Source: Candidatus Acetatifactor stercoripullorum
GTDB taxonomy: Bacteria > Bacillota > Clostridia > Lachnospirales > Lachnospiraceae
NCBI GenBank assembly: GCA_019114005.1
Contig: DXGH01000001.1
Coordinates: forward strand, 1 to 58,467
Length of the DNA stretch: 58,467 bases
Direction: 5' to 3'
Below are positions 7,925-18,015 of this stretch, one piece after another; the first letter of the stretch is position 1; each line of letters opens with the position of its first letter. Both the position numbers and the translations under genes were made by a program. The notes under the pieces were generated by a model that made no database searches, was not told where the DNA came from, and worked only from the letters and a program-made list of their open reading frames with translations.

Positions 7925-10900
7925 ATGTTTGATGTGAAAAGCAAGCTTCCCAAGGCACCTCTTTACCGAGGAGAATTTGAGCATGACAACTGCGGTATCG
8001 GCGCATGTGTGAATATCAACGGCAAAAAGAGCCGGGCCACGGTGGAGAACGCGTTAAAAATCGTGGAAAATTTAGAGCACAGAGCCGGTAAGGATGCGGA
8101 AGGAAAGACGGGAGACGGCGTTGGCATTCTGACCCAGATACCCCACAAATTTTTTGTGAAGGTGACCAAAGCGCTGGGAATTGAGCTGGGCCGGGAACGG
8201 GAATACGGCGTTGGCATGTTTTTCTTCCCCCAGGAGGAGCTTCGCCGCAATCAGGCAAAGAAGATGTTTGAGATTATTGTACAAAAGGAAGGCATGGAGT
8301 TTCTGGGCTGGCGTGAAGTGCCCACCTTTCCCAATGTACTTGGACATAAAGCGGTGGAGTGTATGCCCTACATTATGCAGGGCTTTGTAAAGAAGCCCGC
8401 AGATGCAGCGAAGGGACTTGCCTTTGACCGCAGACTGTATATCGCAAGGCGGGTATTCGAGCAGTCCACGGATGACACTTATGTGGTATCCCTTTCCAGC
8501 AGGACCATTGTGTATAAGGGTATGTTTTTGGTGGGACAGCTTCGCACCTTTTTTGCAGACCTGCAGAGTGAAGACTTTGAATCTGCCATTGCCATGGTGC
8601 ATTCCCGGTTTTCCACCAACACAAATCCCAGCTGGGAGAGGGCTCATCCCAACCGGCTGATGGTGCATAATGGCGAAATCAATACCATTCGGGGCAACGC
8701 GGACAAGATGCTGGCCAGAGAAGAAAACATGGAGTCCGAGCACTTAAAGGGCCAGCTTCACAAGGTGCTGCCCGCAATCAGCAAGACGGGTTCAGACTCC
8801 GCCATGCTGGACAATACGCTGGAGTTTCTGGTGATGAGCGGTATGGATCTGCCTCTGGCTGTGATGATCACCATTCCCGAGCCCTGGGCAAACAATAAGG
8901 CCATGTCTCAGACCAGGAGAGACTTTTATCAGTATTATGCCACCATGATGGAACCTTGGGACGGCCCTGCCTCCATATTGTTTTCCGACGGAGATATCAT
9001 GGGAGCTGTGTTGGACCGAAACGGCCTGCGTCCCTCCAGATATCTGATCACGGATGACGACACTCTGATCCTGTCCTCTGAGGTGGGAGTTTTGGACTTG
9101 GACCCCGCACGGATCAAGCTGAAGGAAAGGCTGCGTCCCGGCAGGATGCTCTTGGTGGACACCATTCAGGGAAGGGTTATTGACGACAAGGAGCTGAAGG
9201 AAAAATATGCTGGCCGCCAGCCTTACGGAGAATGGCTGGACAACAATCTGGTGGAGCTTAAGGACCTGCACATTCCCAACCAGAGAGTGCCGGAGTATAC
9301 TTCCGAAGAGCGTCAGAGAATGCAGAAGGCCTTCGGCTACACCTATGATGAGCTAAAGACCAGTATCCTTCCCATGGCAAAGAACGGCGGGGAGGCTACT
9401 GCCGCCATGGGTGTGGATACGCCGCTGCCGGTCTTGAGCACAACCTATCATCCGCTGTTTCATTACTTTAAGCAGCTGTTTGCACAGGTGACCAATCCGC
9501 CCATCGACGCCATACGGGAGGAGATCGTGACCTCCACCACAGTCTACATCGGCACAGAGGGAAACCTTTTGGAGGAGTCGCCCAAAAACTGTAATGTTTT
9601 GAAGGTGAACAACCCTATTTTGACGAACACAGATTTATTAAAGATCAAAAATATGAAGGCGGAGGGCTTCCAGGTGGAGGTGGTGCCCATTACCTATTAT
9701 AAAAATACCAGCCTGGAGCGGGCTATTGACAGACTGTTTGTGGAGGTGGACAGAGCCTACAGAGACGGCGTCAACGTGCTGATCCTCTCGGACAGGGGGG
9801 TGGATGAAAACCATGTTGCCATGCCCTCCCTTTTAGCGGTTTCCGCATTGAACCAATATCTGGTACGCACGAAGAAAAGAACCAGAGTGGCTCTGATTCT
9901 GGAATCCGGGGAGCCCAGGGAGGTGCACCACTTTGCCACTCTTTTGGGCTATGGCGCCTGCGCCATCAACCCTTATCTGGCTCAGGAAAGCATAAAGGAG
10001 CTGATCGACAATCATATGCTGGATAAGGACTACTATGCGGCGGTGAACGATTATAACAACGCAGTGCTGCACGGCATTGTAAAGATCGCCTCCAAAATGG
10101 GCATCAGCACCATACAGTCCTACCAGGGCTCTCAGATTTTTGAAGCTATCGGCATTGCGCCGGAGGTAATCAGCAGATATTTCAGCAATACGGTATGCCG
10201 GGTGGGCGGCATTACCGTGAAGGACATTGAAAAGCAGGTGGATGAGCTCCACTCCATGGCCTTTGATCCCCTGGGACTTTCCACCGATTTGACCCTTGAC
10301 AGCCCGGGACATCACAAAATGCGCAGCGGCGCAGATAAGCATCTGTATAATCCGGCTACCATCCATATGCTTCAGGAGTCCACAAAGCGCGGCGACTATA
10401 AGATGTTCAAGCAGTATACGGCCATGATCAACGATGAAAGCTCTGTGATGAACCTGCGGGGGCTTATGGATTTTAACTATCCGAAAAAGGGCGTTCCCAT
10501 TGAGGAAGTAGAGCCGGTGGAATCCATTGTCACCCGGTTTAAGACAGGGGCTATGTCCTATGGCTCCATATCCAAGGAAGCCCATGAAACCATGGCTATC
10601 GCCATGAACAGACTCCACGGCAAAAGCAATTCCGGAGAGGGCGGAGAGGAGCTGGAGAGACTCACACAGGGGCCGGATGGGGAAAACCGCTGCTCGGCCA
10701 TCAAGCAGGTGGCAAGCGGACGCTTTGGCGTCACCAGCCGCTATCTGGTCAGCGCAAAGGAGATTCAGATCAAGATGGCCCAGGGGGCAAAGCCCGGAGA
10801 GGGCGGACACCTGCCCGGAGGCAAGGTATATCCCTGGATTGCAAAGACAAGACATTCCACGCCCGGCGTGTCCCTGATCTCGCCGCCGCCTCATCACGAT

Positions 10901-12472
10901 ATTTATTCCATTGAGGATTTGGCCCAGCTGATCTATGACCTGAAAAACGCAAACACCCAGGCAAGGATTTCCGTGAAGCTGGTGTCCGAGTCCGGCGTGG
11001 GCACTGTGGCGGCCGGAGTGGCCAAGGCGGGCGCGCAGGTGGTGCTGGTTTCCGGCTATGATGGAGGCACCGGCGCCGCTCCTAAAAGCTCCATTCACAA
11101 TGCGGGACTGCCCTGGGAGCTGGGGCTTGCGGAGACACATCAGACCCTGATCATGAATGGTCTGCGAAACAAGGTGCGCATTGAGACGGACGGCAAGCTG
11201 ATGAGCGGACGGGATGTGGCCATCGCAGCGATTCTTGGAGCGGAGGAGTTTGGCTTTGCCACAGCTCCCCTGGTGACCATGGGCTGCGTGATGATGCGAG
11301 TGTGCAACCTGGATACCTGTCCGGTAGGCGTGGCTACCCAGAATCCAAAGCTTCGCAAGAATTTCAAGGGAAAACCTGAATATGTGGAGAATTTTATGCG
11401 CTTTATCGCTCAGGAGCTGCGGGAGTATATGGCGGCGCTGGGTGTGCGGACCGTGGATGAACTGGTGGGCAGGACCGATCTTTTGAAGGTGAAGGAAAAC
11501 CTGACAGAGAGCCAGAAAAAGATAGATTTGAGCACGATACTTTCCAATCCCTATGAAAATACAAAGCAGAAGGTTACTTTTGATCCCAAGCAGGTATTTG
11601 ACTTTGAGCTGGAAAAAACCCTGGATGAAAGAGTGCTGTTAAAGCAGCTGGGGAAGGCCATAGAGACAAAGACCAAGAGAAGCATAGAGGTGGATGTGTC
11701 CAATACGGACAGGGCCTTCGGCACCATTCTCGGCAGTGAAATCACAAGAAAGCTGGGGGATGATGTGGAGGAGGATACCTACCGGGTGCTGTGCAGAGGG
11801 GCGGGCGGACAGTCCTTCGGCGCGTTTATTCCAAAGGGCCTGACCCTTGAGCTTGTGGGCGAAAGCAACGACTATTTCGGCAAGGGCCTTTCCGGCGGAA
11901 AGCTTATCGTGTATCCGCCCAAGGCAAGCCGGTTTAAGGCGGAGGAAAACATCATAATCGGCAATGTGGCTCTCTACGGAGCCACAAACGGCAAGGCGTT
12001 CATCAACGGTGTGGCGGGAGAGCGGTTCTGCGTGCGTAATTCCGGAGCCATTGCCGTAGTGGAAGGCGTGGGCGACCATGGCTGCGAATATATGACTGGC
12101 GGCCGGGTGGTGGTGCTTGGCGGCACGGGCAAGAACTTTGCAGCCGGCATGAGCGGCGGCATCGCCTATGTGCTGGACGAGGGCAACGATCTCTATAAGC
12201 GTCTCAACAAGGAGATGGTGTCCTCCGAGGAGATTACCTCCAAATACGATGTGCTGGAGTTAAAGGCAATGATTCAGGAGCATGTGGCTTTGACCAATTC
12301 CGCAAAGGGCAAGGAGGTTTTGGACAATTTCGGGGAATATCTGCCGAAATTCAAAAAGATCATTCCTCACGACTATGCCCGTGTGCTAAAGACCATTGTC
12401 CAGATGGAGGAAAAGGGCTTAAGTGCGGAGCAGGCGCAGATAGAAGCATTTTATGCCAATACCAGAAAATAG
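7925..12472 (+). CDS. gltB: Glutamate synthase (NADPH) large subunit
   Basis: A 1515-residue protein of normal length for GltB. It hydrolyses glutamine and transfers the ammonia to 2-oxoglutarate to make glutamate, working with GltD. The N-terminal class II amidotransferase nucleophile is Cys23 in EHDNCGIG, exposed after propeptide cleavage. The middle contains the central and FMN-binding domains (KPGEGGHLPGGKV, GYDGGTGAAP). The 3Fe-4S cysteines fit the family pattern at Cys1121, Cys1127 and Cys1132 (GCVMMRVCNLDTC). The C-terminal GXGXG beta-helix domain is complete. ATG 7925 has GGAAAGGAG upstream. The gene is followed after 12 bases by gltD. Expression is probably controlled by the leader hairpin and an upstream activator site. 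Confidence 0.98.
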   Translation: MFDVKSKLPKAPLYRGEFEHDNCGIGACVNINGKKSRATVENALKIVENLEHRAGKDAEGKTGDGVGILTQIPHKFFVKVTKALGIELGREREYGVGMFFFPQEELRRNQAKKMFEIIVQKEGMEFLGWREVPTFPNVLGHKAVECMPYIMQGFVKKPADAAKGLAFDRRLYIARRVFEQSTDDTYVVSLSSRTIVYKGMFLVGQLRTFFADLQSEDFESAIAMVHSRFSTNTNPSWERAHPNRLMVHNGEINTIRGNADKMLAREENMESEHLKGQLHKVLPAISKTGSDSAMLDNTLEFLVMSGMDLPLAVMITIPEPWANNKAMSQTRRDFYQYYATMMEPWDGPASILFSDGDIMGAVLDRNGLRPSRYLITDDDTLILSSEVGVLDLDPARIKLKERLRPGRMLLVDTIQGRVIDDKELKEKYAGRQPYGEWLDNNLVELKDLHIPNQRVPEYTSEERQRMQKAFGYTYDELKTSILPMAKNGGEATAAMGVDTPLPVLSTTYHPLFHYFKQLFAQVTNPPIDAIREEIVTSTTVYIGTEGNLLEESPKNCNVLKVNNPILTNTDLLKIKNMKAEGFQVEVVPITYYKNTSLERAIDRLFVEVDRAYRDGVNVLILSDRGVDENHVAMPSLLAVSALNQYLVRTKKRTRVALILESGEPREVHHFATLLGYGACAINPYLAQESIKELIDNHMLDKDYYAAVNDYNNAVLHGIVKIASKMGISTIQSYQGSQIFEAIGIAPEVISRYFSNTVCRVGGITVKDIEKQVDELHSMAFDPLGLSTDLTLDSPGHHKMRSGADKHLYNPATIHMLQESTKRGDYKMFKQYTAMINDESSVMNLRGLMDFNYPKKGVPIEEVEPVESIVTRFKTGAMSYGSISKEAHETMAIAMNRLHGKSNSGEGGEELERLTQGPDGENRCSAIKQVASGRFGVTSRYLVSAKEIQIKMAQGAKPGEGGHLPGGKVYPWIAKTRHSTPGVSLISPPPHHDIYSIEDLAQLIYDLKNANTQARISVKLVSESGVGTVAAGVAKAGAQVVLVSGYDGGTGAAPKSSIHNAGLPWELGLAETHQTLIMNGLRNKVRIETDGKLMSGRDVAIAAILGAEEFGFATAPLVTMGCVMMRVCNLDTCPVGVATQNPKLRKNFKGKPEYVENFMRFIAQELREYMAALGVRTVDELVGRTDLLKVKENLTESQKKIDLSTILSNPYENTKQKVTFDPKQVFDFELEKTLDERVLLKQLGKAIETKTKRSIEVDVSNTDRAFGTILGSEITRKLGDDVEEDTYRVLCRGAGGQSFGAFIPKGLTLELVGESNDYFGKGLSGGKLIVYPPKASRFKAEENIIIGNVALYGATNGKAFINGVAGERFCVRNSGAIAVVEGVGDHGCEYMTGGRVVVLGGTGKNFAAGMSGGIAYVLDEGNDLYKRLNKEMVSSEEITSKYDVLELKAMIQEHVALTNSAKGKEVLDNFGEYLPKFKKIIPHDYARVLKTIVQMEEKGLSAEQAQIEAFYANTRK

Positions 12473-12484
12473 GAGGTTAGAAGA

Positions 12485-13978
12485 ATGGGTAAACCAACCG
12501 GTTTTATGGAATATAAAAGGGAAGTCAGCCTGTCTGAGGACCCGAAAAAGAGAATCAGGCATTTCAACGAATTCCACCAGCATCTGCCCCGGGAAAAGCA
12601 GCAGCTCCAGGGGGCCCGCTGCATGGAGTGCGGCGTTCCCTTCTGCCAGGCGGGGATGATGATCTGCGGCATGGCCAGCGGCTGCCCGCTGCACAATCTG
12701 GTGCCGGAGTGGAATGATCTTGTATATACGGGAAACTGGCGTCAGGCCTACTACCGTCTGAAAAAGACAAATAATTTTCCTGAGTTTACTTCCCGGGTGT
12801 GTCCCGCTTTATGCGAGGCTGCCTGTACCTGCGGCTTGAACGGGGACCCGGTCTCTACCAAGGAAAATGAGTATGCGATCATTGAAAATGCTTACGAGGA
12901 AGGCCTTGCAGGAGCCAATCCCCCCAAGGTGCGCACGGGCAAGAAGGTGGCCGTTATCGGAAGCGGCCCTTCCGGCCTTGCGGCTGCGGATCAGCTCAAC
13001 AGGCGGGGACATCTGGTGACCGTGTTTGAGCGTTCCGACCGCATCGGCGGGCTTTTGATGTATGGGATTCCCAATATGAAGCTGGAAAAGCACATTGTGG
13101 AGAGAAAGCGTAAGATCATGGAGGAGGAAGGCGTGGTCTTCCGCACCGGCGTGGATGTGGGAAAGGATATTAAGGCCCAGAGCCTGCTTCAGGAGTTTGA
13201 CCGGGTGATCTTAGCCTGCGGCGCTTCCAATCCCAGGGATATCAATGGGCCGGGAAGGGATGCAAAAGGCATTTATTTTGCGGTGGACTTTTTGAAGGCA
13301 AACACCAAAAGTCTTTTGGATTCTAATTTTGAGGATAAGGCCTACGTGGACACCAAGGGAAAGCATGTGGTGATTATCGGCGGAGGAGATACCGGAAATG
13401 ACTGTGTGGGTACGGCCATAAGGCATGGCGCAAAGTCTGTGACCCAGATCGAGATGATGCCAAAGGCTCCGGATCAGAGGGCTGAAGATAATCCCTGGCC
13501 CGAGTGGCCTAAGATATGCAAGACCGATTACGGCCAGGAGGAGGCTATTGCAGTCTATGGTCACGACCCCCGTATTTATGAGGCTACCGTGAAGGAATTT
13601 ATCAAGGATAAAAACGGCAGCCTGAAGGCGGTAAAGATCGTAAAGCTTTCCTGGGAGAAGGACGCCCAGAGCGGACGGATGAAGATGCAGGAGGTGCCGG
13701 GAAGCGAACAGATTCTGGATGCGGATATTGTGCTGATTGCGGCAGGCTTTTTGGGGGCTCAGAAATATGTGGCGGAGGCCTTCGGCGTGGAGCTGAATGA
13801 GCGCACCAATGTAAAAACCGCTGCCGGAGCCTATCAGACCAGTGCAGAAAGAGTGTTTGTCACAGGGGATATGCACAGAGGGCAGTCTCTGGTGGTTTGG
13901 GCAATCCGTGAGGGAAGGGAGGCGGCCAGAGCCGTGGATGAAAGCCTGATGGGCTATTCCAATCTGGCAGTACAGTAA
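12485..13978 (+). CDS. gltD: Glutamate synthase small subunit
   Basis: A 497-residue flavoprotein that passes electrons from NAD(P)H through FAD and iron-sulfur clusters to GltB. Two N-terminal cysteine groups for 4Fe-4S clusters are visible: CMECGVPFCQ with a following CGMASGCP, and CPALCEAACTC. An FAD-binding AVIGSGPSGLAAA motif follows near residue 160, then an NAD(P)H-binding VIIGGGDTGND motif, and the C-terminal ATG-like VFVTGDMHRGQSL motif. The gltB stop codon TAG is part of its ribosome site TAGGAGG, so the two are translationally and transcriptionally linked. Length and motifs are normal. Confidence 0.98.
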   Translation: MGKPTGFMEYKREVSLSEDPKKRIRHFNEFHQHLPREKQQLQGARCMECGVPFCQAGMMICGMASGCPLHNLVPEWNDLVYTGNWRQAYYRLKKTNNFPEFTSRVCPALCEAACTCGLNGDPVSTKENEYAIIENAYEEGLAGANPPKVRTGKKVAVIGSGPSGLAAADQLNRRGHLVTVFERSDRIGGLLMYGIPNMKLEKHIVERKRKIMEEEGVVFRTGVDVGKDIKAQSLLQEFDRVILACGASNPRDINGPGRDAKGIYFAVDFLKANTKSLLDSNFEDKAYVDTKGKHVVIIGGGDTGNDCVGTAIRHGAKSVTQIEMMPKAPDQRAEDNPWPEWPKICKTDYGQEEAIAVYGHDPRIYEATVKEFIKDKNGSLKAVKIVKLSWEKDAQSGRMKMQEVPGSEQILDADIVLIAAGFLGAQKYVAEAFGVELNERTNVKTAAGAYQTSAERVFVTGDMHRGQSLVVWAIREGREAARAVDESLMGYSNLAVQ

Positions 13979-14012
13979 GGAAAAAGAGAGCCTGTATCAA
14001 GCAGGCCAAAGG

Positions 14013-14061
14013 AAGGAGCTATGTGCGGCTGAATTGTTCAGCGTGGCAAGGCTCCTTTTTC
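14013..14061 (+). terminator. Terminator after gltD
   Basis: AAGGAGC (14013-14019) pairs with GCTCCTT (14051-14057), followed by TTTCTT. A smaller hairpin, GCTGAA-TTG-TTCAGC (14028-14042), sits inside the loop. Confidence 0.7.
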
Positions 14062-14148
14062 TTGGGAAAATTCGGAAATATCTTCCCATAGTCCTAAAAA
14101 GAGTGTAGAATGATACCAAAAAGACCATGGAAGGATAAGGAAGCAGGC

Positions 14149-15300
14149 ATGGAAAAACAACAAAGGGTTGTAAAAAAGCCCAGGATGGCCAATCTGGAGC
14201 TGCTGCGGTGTATCGCCATGATGATGGTGGTGACGCTGCACTATCTGGGAAAGGGCAATCTGCTGGGAGATTTGACGCAGGAGACAATGACCGGCGCAGG
14301 AATTGCGGCATGGGTGCTGGAAGGGTTCTGCCTTGTGGCGGTAAATGTATATATGCTGATCAGCGGTTACTTTCTGTGTGAGTCCAGCTTTAAGCCAAGC
14401 AGGCTTCTGCGGCTTATGCTGCAGGTGTGGGTTTACTCTGTTGGTATCGGCATGCTGGCGAGGGTGTTTGGAATCGTTCCTTTGGAAGAGGCGGACATCC
14501 ATTATTTTCTTACCCTTTTGTTCCCCATATCCATGAATCACTATTGGTTTATGACTGTATATGTTTTTCTGTATGCGGCGCTGCCCCTGATTGGGATGGG
14601 AGTGCGCAGGATGAGCAAAAATCAGCTTAAGACAGCGCTTTTGGTCTTGCTGTTTTTCTTTTGCCTGTTAAAATCCATTCTTCCCTTTCGGCTGGAGACA
14701 GACGGTCAGGGATACGATGTTCTCTGGTATCTCTGCGTATTTTTGACGGCGGCCTATATCCGCAGATTCGGCTTCCCTCTCCTTGGGAAGAAGGCAAGGA
14801 GCCTTTGTCTTTATGCCGCAGGCTGTCTTGGCATTCTGGCGGAAATAGCCCTGCTTCGTTTTGGATATCTGAAAACGGGCAGCTTTGGCCTGATCTTAAA
14901 GATTTCCACAGAATATAATCATTTGTTCCCCTTTCTTGCATCTGTAGGGCTGTTTTGCCTGTTTTTACAGATCAGGATATCGGGAAAGGCAGCTGGGGCT
15001 GTCCTTAGAATTGCTCCCTATACCCTGGGCGTTTATCTGCTCCATGAAAATATAGGCGTCAGATATGCCTGGCAGGCCTGGCTGGGAGCGGAAGCGGCAA
15101 ATACTCCCGTAAGAGTGGTGTGCTATACCCTTTTGGCGGCGGTGGCAGTATTTTTCTGCGGCGTTTTGGCAGACGCGATCAGGGAGCTTTTCACCAGGGG
15201 ATTTTTGGGGCTTCTTTTGAAAACTGCGCCGGGGAAAGCAGCTGGGGGGGCCATACAAAGGCTTGATGGAGTTTTTGCGGCCGGGGAAAAGCAGGCTTAG
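14149..15300 (+). CDS. Membrane acyltransferase (acyltransferase 3 family)
   Basis: A 383-residue polytopic protein with about ten hydrophobic segments. The start NLELLRCIAMMMVVTLHY is typical of acyltransferase family 3 (OafA/NeuD-like), whose conserved histidine lies in this first helix; here it is HY. SGYFLCES and FMTVYVFLYAALP are other family-like segments. These enzymes O-acetylate or O-acylate surface polysaccharides and teichoic acids from the membrane. ATG 14149 is preferred over 14110 because AAGGAAG lies just upstream. It is followed by an uncharacterised membrane protein, and the two probably form one surface-glycan unit. The acceptor is unknown. Confidence 0.8.
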   Translation: MEKQQRVVKKPRMANLELLRCIAMMMVVTLHYLGKGNLLGDLTQETMTGAGIAAWVLEGFCLVAVNVYMLISGYFLCESSFKPSRLLRLMLQVWVYSVGIGMLARVFGIVPLEEADIHYFLTLLFPISMNHYWFMTVYVFLYAALPLIGMGVRRMSKNQLKTALLVLLFFFCLLKSILPFRLETDGQGYDVLWYLCVFLTAAYIRRFGFPLLGKKARSLCLYAAGCLGILAEIALLRFGYLKTGSFGLILKISTEYNHLFPFLASVGLFCLFLQIRISGKAAGAVLRIAPYTLGVYLLHENIGVRYAWQAWLGAEAANTPVRVVCYTLLAAVAVFFCGVLADAIRELFTRGFLGLLLKTAPGKAAGGAIQRLDGVFAAGEKQA

Positions 15301-15333
15301 GAGATTTGGGGTTCAGCAGATTTGGAGGTTATC

Positions 15334-17175
15334 GTGAAGAGAAAAGTGAAAAAGGAAAAGGTGTTTTCCCTTATTTTTATCCTGATTTTGGTGCTTTATC
15401 CCTTGCGCCATATTACATGGGGGCTTGACATTTGGGACACGGGCTATAATTATGCTAATTTCCAGTATATGGGGCTGGAGCATATGGATTCCATGTGGCT
15501 TTTTTCCACCTATTTTGCAAACGCTGTGGGAAATCTGCTCACAAAGCTTCCCTTTGCAGGAAGCCTTGCGGGCATGAATTTTTATACGGGTCTGTCTGTG
15601 AGCCTGCTGTCTGTGGGAGGATATCTTTTCTGCACAAAAAAGCTGGGCATTGGGAATTTTACAGCCTTTTTGGGAGAGCTGGCCGCTGTGAGCCTCTGCT
15701 GGTGCCCGACGGCTCTTTTGTACAATTATCTCACCTATCTTTTGTTTTTTGGCTGTGTGGTTCTTTTATATGAGGGACTGGTAAAGGAAAGGCCCTGGTG
15801 TCTGGCTCTTGCGGGAGTTTGTCTGGGGGTCAATGTGTTTGTGCGTTTTTCCAATCTTCCCCAGGCGGCTATGATTCTGGCGGTATGGGCCTATGCCGTG
15901 CTGGGTGGCAGAAGTAAGGGGGAAAAAGGAGGAAGGATTTTTGGAAAGGCGTTTCAGGATACCCTTTGGTGTCTTTTGGGATATGCTTTGGCTCTTTTGG
16001 CATTTCTTGCCTACATCCACCTCCGGTACGGACTGGACGCTTATGTATCCGGAATTTTGCGGCTGTTTGCCATGACGGACAATGCCACGGATTACAAAGC
16101 TTCCTCCATGCTGATGGGGCTTATTGGGGTCTATGTGGAGAACCTCTACTGGGTCATCCGGATCGGCGTCATCGGGGCGGTGGCAATGATTCTCTTTCAG
16201 GTGCTTTCAGTGCATCCTTTTTTGCAGAAGGCCGGCAGAGTGGTCTGTATCCTTTTGTCTGCCGCCATGCTGGGCTGGCTGTATTATAGGGGCTTTTGCT
16301 CCCTGGAGTTTTACAGCTATGGCTCCATGCTGCGCCCGGGGGTTTTGTTTTTAATGCTGTCCATGCTCATAGCGTTCATACGCATTTTGGATAAAGGGTG
16401 TCCGCTTCCCGAGAAGCTGGTAAGCGGCATGATGATTCTTGTGGTGCTTCTTACCTCTATCGGAAGCAACAACGGAGTGTACCCCAGCCTGAACAATCTG
16501 TTTGTGGCGACTCCCTTTACCCTCTGGCAGTGCGGGCGTTTCTTAAAGAATCAAAAGCCTTTTCGCATAAAAAAGCTGGCCCTTTCCCGTTTTCCCCTGA
16601 AGGGGCTTCTTGCAGCCTTTCTTGCCATGTTTTTGTTTCAAAGCGGTCTGTTTGGCCTCTGCTTTGTATTTGCGGAGGCTACGGGGGTGCAGGATGTGAG
16701 CGCCAGGGTGGAAAACAATCAGGTGCTTTCGGGCATAGGAATGAGCCCCCAGAAGGCGGCGTGGCTTGGCTCCATCACGGATTATGTGGAGGAAAACCAT
16801 CTGCGGGGCAGGGAGGTAATCCTTTACGGGCAGATTCCGGCGTTGTCCTATTATCTGCAGATGCCGGCAGCCTTTAATCCCTGGCCGGATCTGCGTTCCT
16901 ACAGCGCAGAAGCCATGGAACAGGCGCTTAAGCAGACAAGGAAGGAGGCGCAGGAGAGTGGAGTATTTCCTGTGGTTATTTTGGAAAATCAGTTTGTGCG
17001 TTATCTGGAGGGAGGAGAGGAGGCCCTTTTAGAGCTTGGAGTGGATCAAAAGCGGATTAATGAGATCAAAGAGGATGAAAAGTGGAAGCTGCTTTTGGAA
17101 TTTATGGAAGAAAACGGATATGAACAGACCTTTACCAACGAGAAGTTTGGCATATGGCAGGCTTCTCGCTGGTAG
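15334..17175 (+). CDS. Polytopic membrane protein, possibly GT-C-like
   Basis: A 613-residue protein I cannot assign to a family with certainty. It has roughly ten to twelve hydrophobic helices from residue 10 to about 450, then a soluble C-terminal part of about 150 residues. The first loop after helix 1 contains WGLDIWDTGYNYANF, an acidic loop resembling the catalytic first loop of GT-C polyprenyl-linked glycosyltransferases. The C-terminal part ends with ENGYEQTFTNEKFGIWQA, like the C-terminal tail of dolichyl-phosphate mannosyltransferase-like proteins. GTG 15334 is chosen because GGAGG lies five bases before it; TTG 15322 lacks a site. It follows the acyltransferase after 33 bases, consistent with surface polysaccharide work. 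Function is a guess. Confidence 0.65.
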   Translation: MKRKVKKEKVFSLIFILILVLYPLRHITWGLDIWDTGYNYANFQYMGLEHMDSMWLFSTYFANAVGNLLTKLPFAGSLAGMNFYTGLSVSLLSVGGYLFCTKKLGIGNFTAFLGELAAVSLCWCPTALLYNYLTYLLFFGCVVLLYEGLVKERPWCLALAGVCLGVNVFVRFSNLPQAAMILAVWAYAVLGGRSKGEKGGRIFGKAFQDTLWCLLGYALALLAFLAYIHLRYGLDAYVSGILRLFAMTDNATDYKASSMLMGLIGVYVENLYWVIRIGVIGAVAMILFQVLSVHPFLQKAGRVVCILLSAAMLGWLYYRGFCSLEFYSYGSMLRPGVLFLMLSMLIAFIRILDKGCPLPEKLVSGMMILVVLLTSIGSNNGVYPSLNNLFVATPFTLWQCGRFLKNQKPFRIKKLALSRFPLKGLLAAFLAMFLFQSGLFGLCFVFAEATGVQDVSARVENNQVLSGIGMSPQKAAWLGSITDYVEENHLRGREVILYGQIPALSYYLQMPAAFNPWPDLRSYSAEAMEQALKQTRKEAQESGVFPVVILENQFVRYLEGGEEALLELGVDQKRINEIKEDEKWKLLLEFMEENGYEQTFTNEKFGIWQASRW

Positions 17176-17198
17176 TCAGAATTTGAGGCGCTTAGGCT

Positions 17199-17975
17199 TT
17201 AAGGAACGATTTGAAAATGCTCGATTGCGTTTTTGATTCCCCCCTGATCCACATCAGAAGTCACATAGTCTGCAATTTCTTTTACACAGTCGTGGGCGTT
17301 GCCCATTGCCACGCCGATTTGAGCAAATTTTAACATATCCATATCATTCTCCGCATCGCCAAAGGCCATAACTTCATCTTGGCGTATTCCATAGAGGTGA
17401 CAGAAATATTCAATTCCTTTTGCTTTGCCGCCTTCTGCGGAAATGATGTCTACTCCCACATCGCTCCATCGGGCAAATTTACAGCCCTGAGGCAGATATG
17501 CCTCCAATAATGGCTCCTCCTGCCTTTTTAAGAAAGTGGTAGCCTGGTAAATCAGTCCGTTTTCATATGAGGCAATTTCAGGCACTGGCGTGGAAACACT
17601 CTCCTGTGCCCTGCATACGGTATCATCGATAAAATTGATATAGATTCTTTCTGCTTCAATCAATGCCAGAGGATGCTTTTTACACTCAAAAAATGCAACC
17701 AATTTGTCTGTGATTTCTTTATTAAAAGGCGTCCCAAATACAATATGCCCCATATCATCCAGACATAATTGTCCGTTTAAGGTAATATATCCATCAAATT
17801 TTATATTGTTTACCGGCAGCTTTAACAGCTCGGCAGGATGCCTGCCGGTAGACATAAATATTTTTATGCCGTGTTCCTTTAACCGCATCAGGATTTGTTC
17901 CGTATCGTGCGGTATCCTTCTTGTTATGTGAGAGAGCAAAGTGCCATCCACATCAAAAAATATTGCCCGTATCAT
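17199..17975 (-). CDS. Cof-type HAD hydrolase (sugar-phosphate phosphatase family)
   Basis: A 258-residue HAD protein of the Cof/YbhA type. Motif I is FFDVDGTLLS (residues 6-15), motif II FMSTGRH, and the C-terminal motifs are KAKGIEYFC and FGDAENDMDML. The large C2 cap between motifs II and III is present. Family members dephosphorylate sugar phosphates or FMN in the cytoplasm. ATG 17975 gives the normal N-terminus; an upstream extension would run into asnA. It lies 40 bases downstream of asnA on the same strand and may be co-transcribed. The coding sequence is visibly more AT-rich than its flanks, which may reflect separate ancestry. Confidence 0.88.
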   Translation of the reverse strand: MIRAIFFDVDGTLLSHITRRIPHDTEQILMRLKEHGIKIFMSTGRHPAELLKLPVNNIKFDGYITLNGQLCLDDMGHIVFGTPFNKEITDKLVAFFECKKHPLALIEAERIYINFIDDTVCRAQESVSTPVPEIASYENGLIYQATTFLKRQEEPLLEAYLPQGCKFARWSDVGVDIISAEGGKAKGIEYFCHLYGIRQDEVMAFGDAENDMDMLKFAQIGVAMGNAHDCVKEIADYVTSDVDQGGIKNAIEHFQIVP

Positions 17976-18015
17976 AAATAATCCCGTGTTTCTTTCCGTA
18001 TTCAGAATGGGAAGC

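Noticed and set aside
9833..11140. A 435-codon open frame antisense to gltB
   Set aside because: Lies entirely within conserved gltB and has no recognisable domain or start context.
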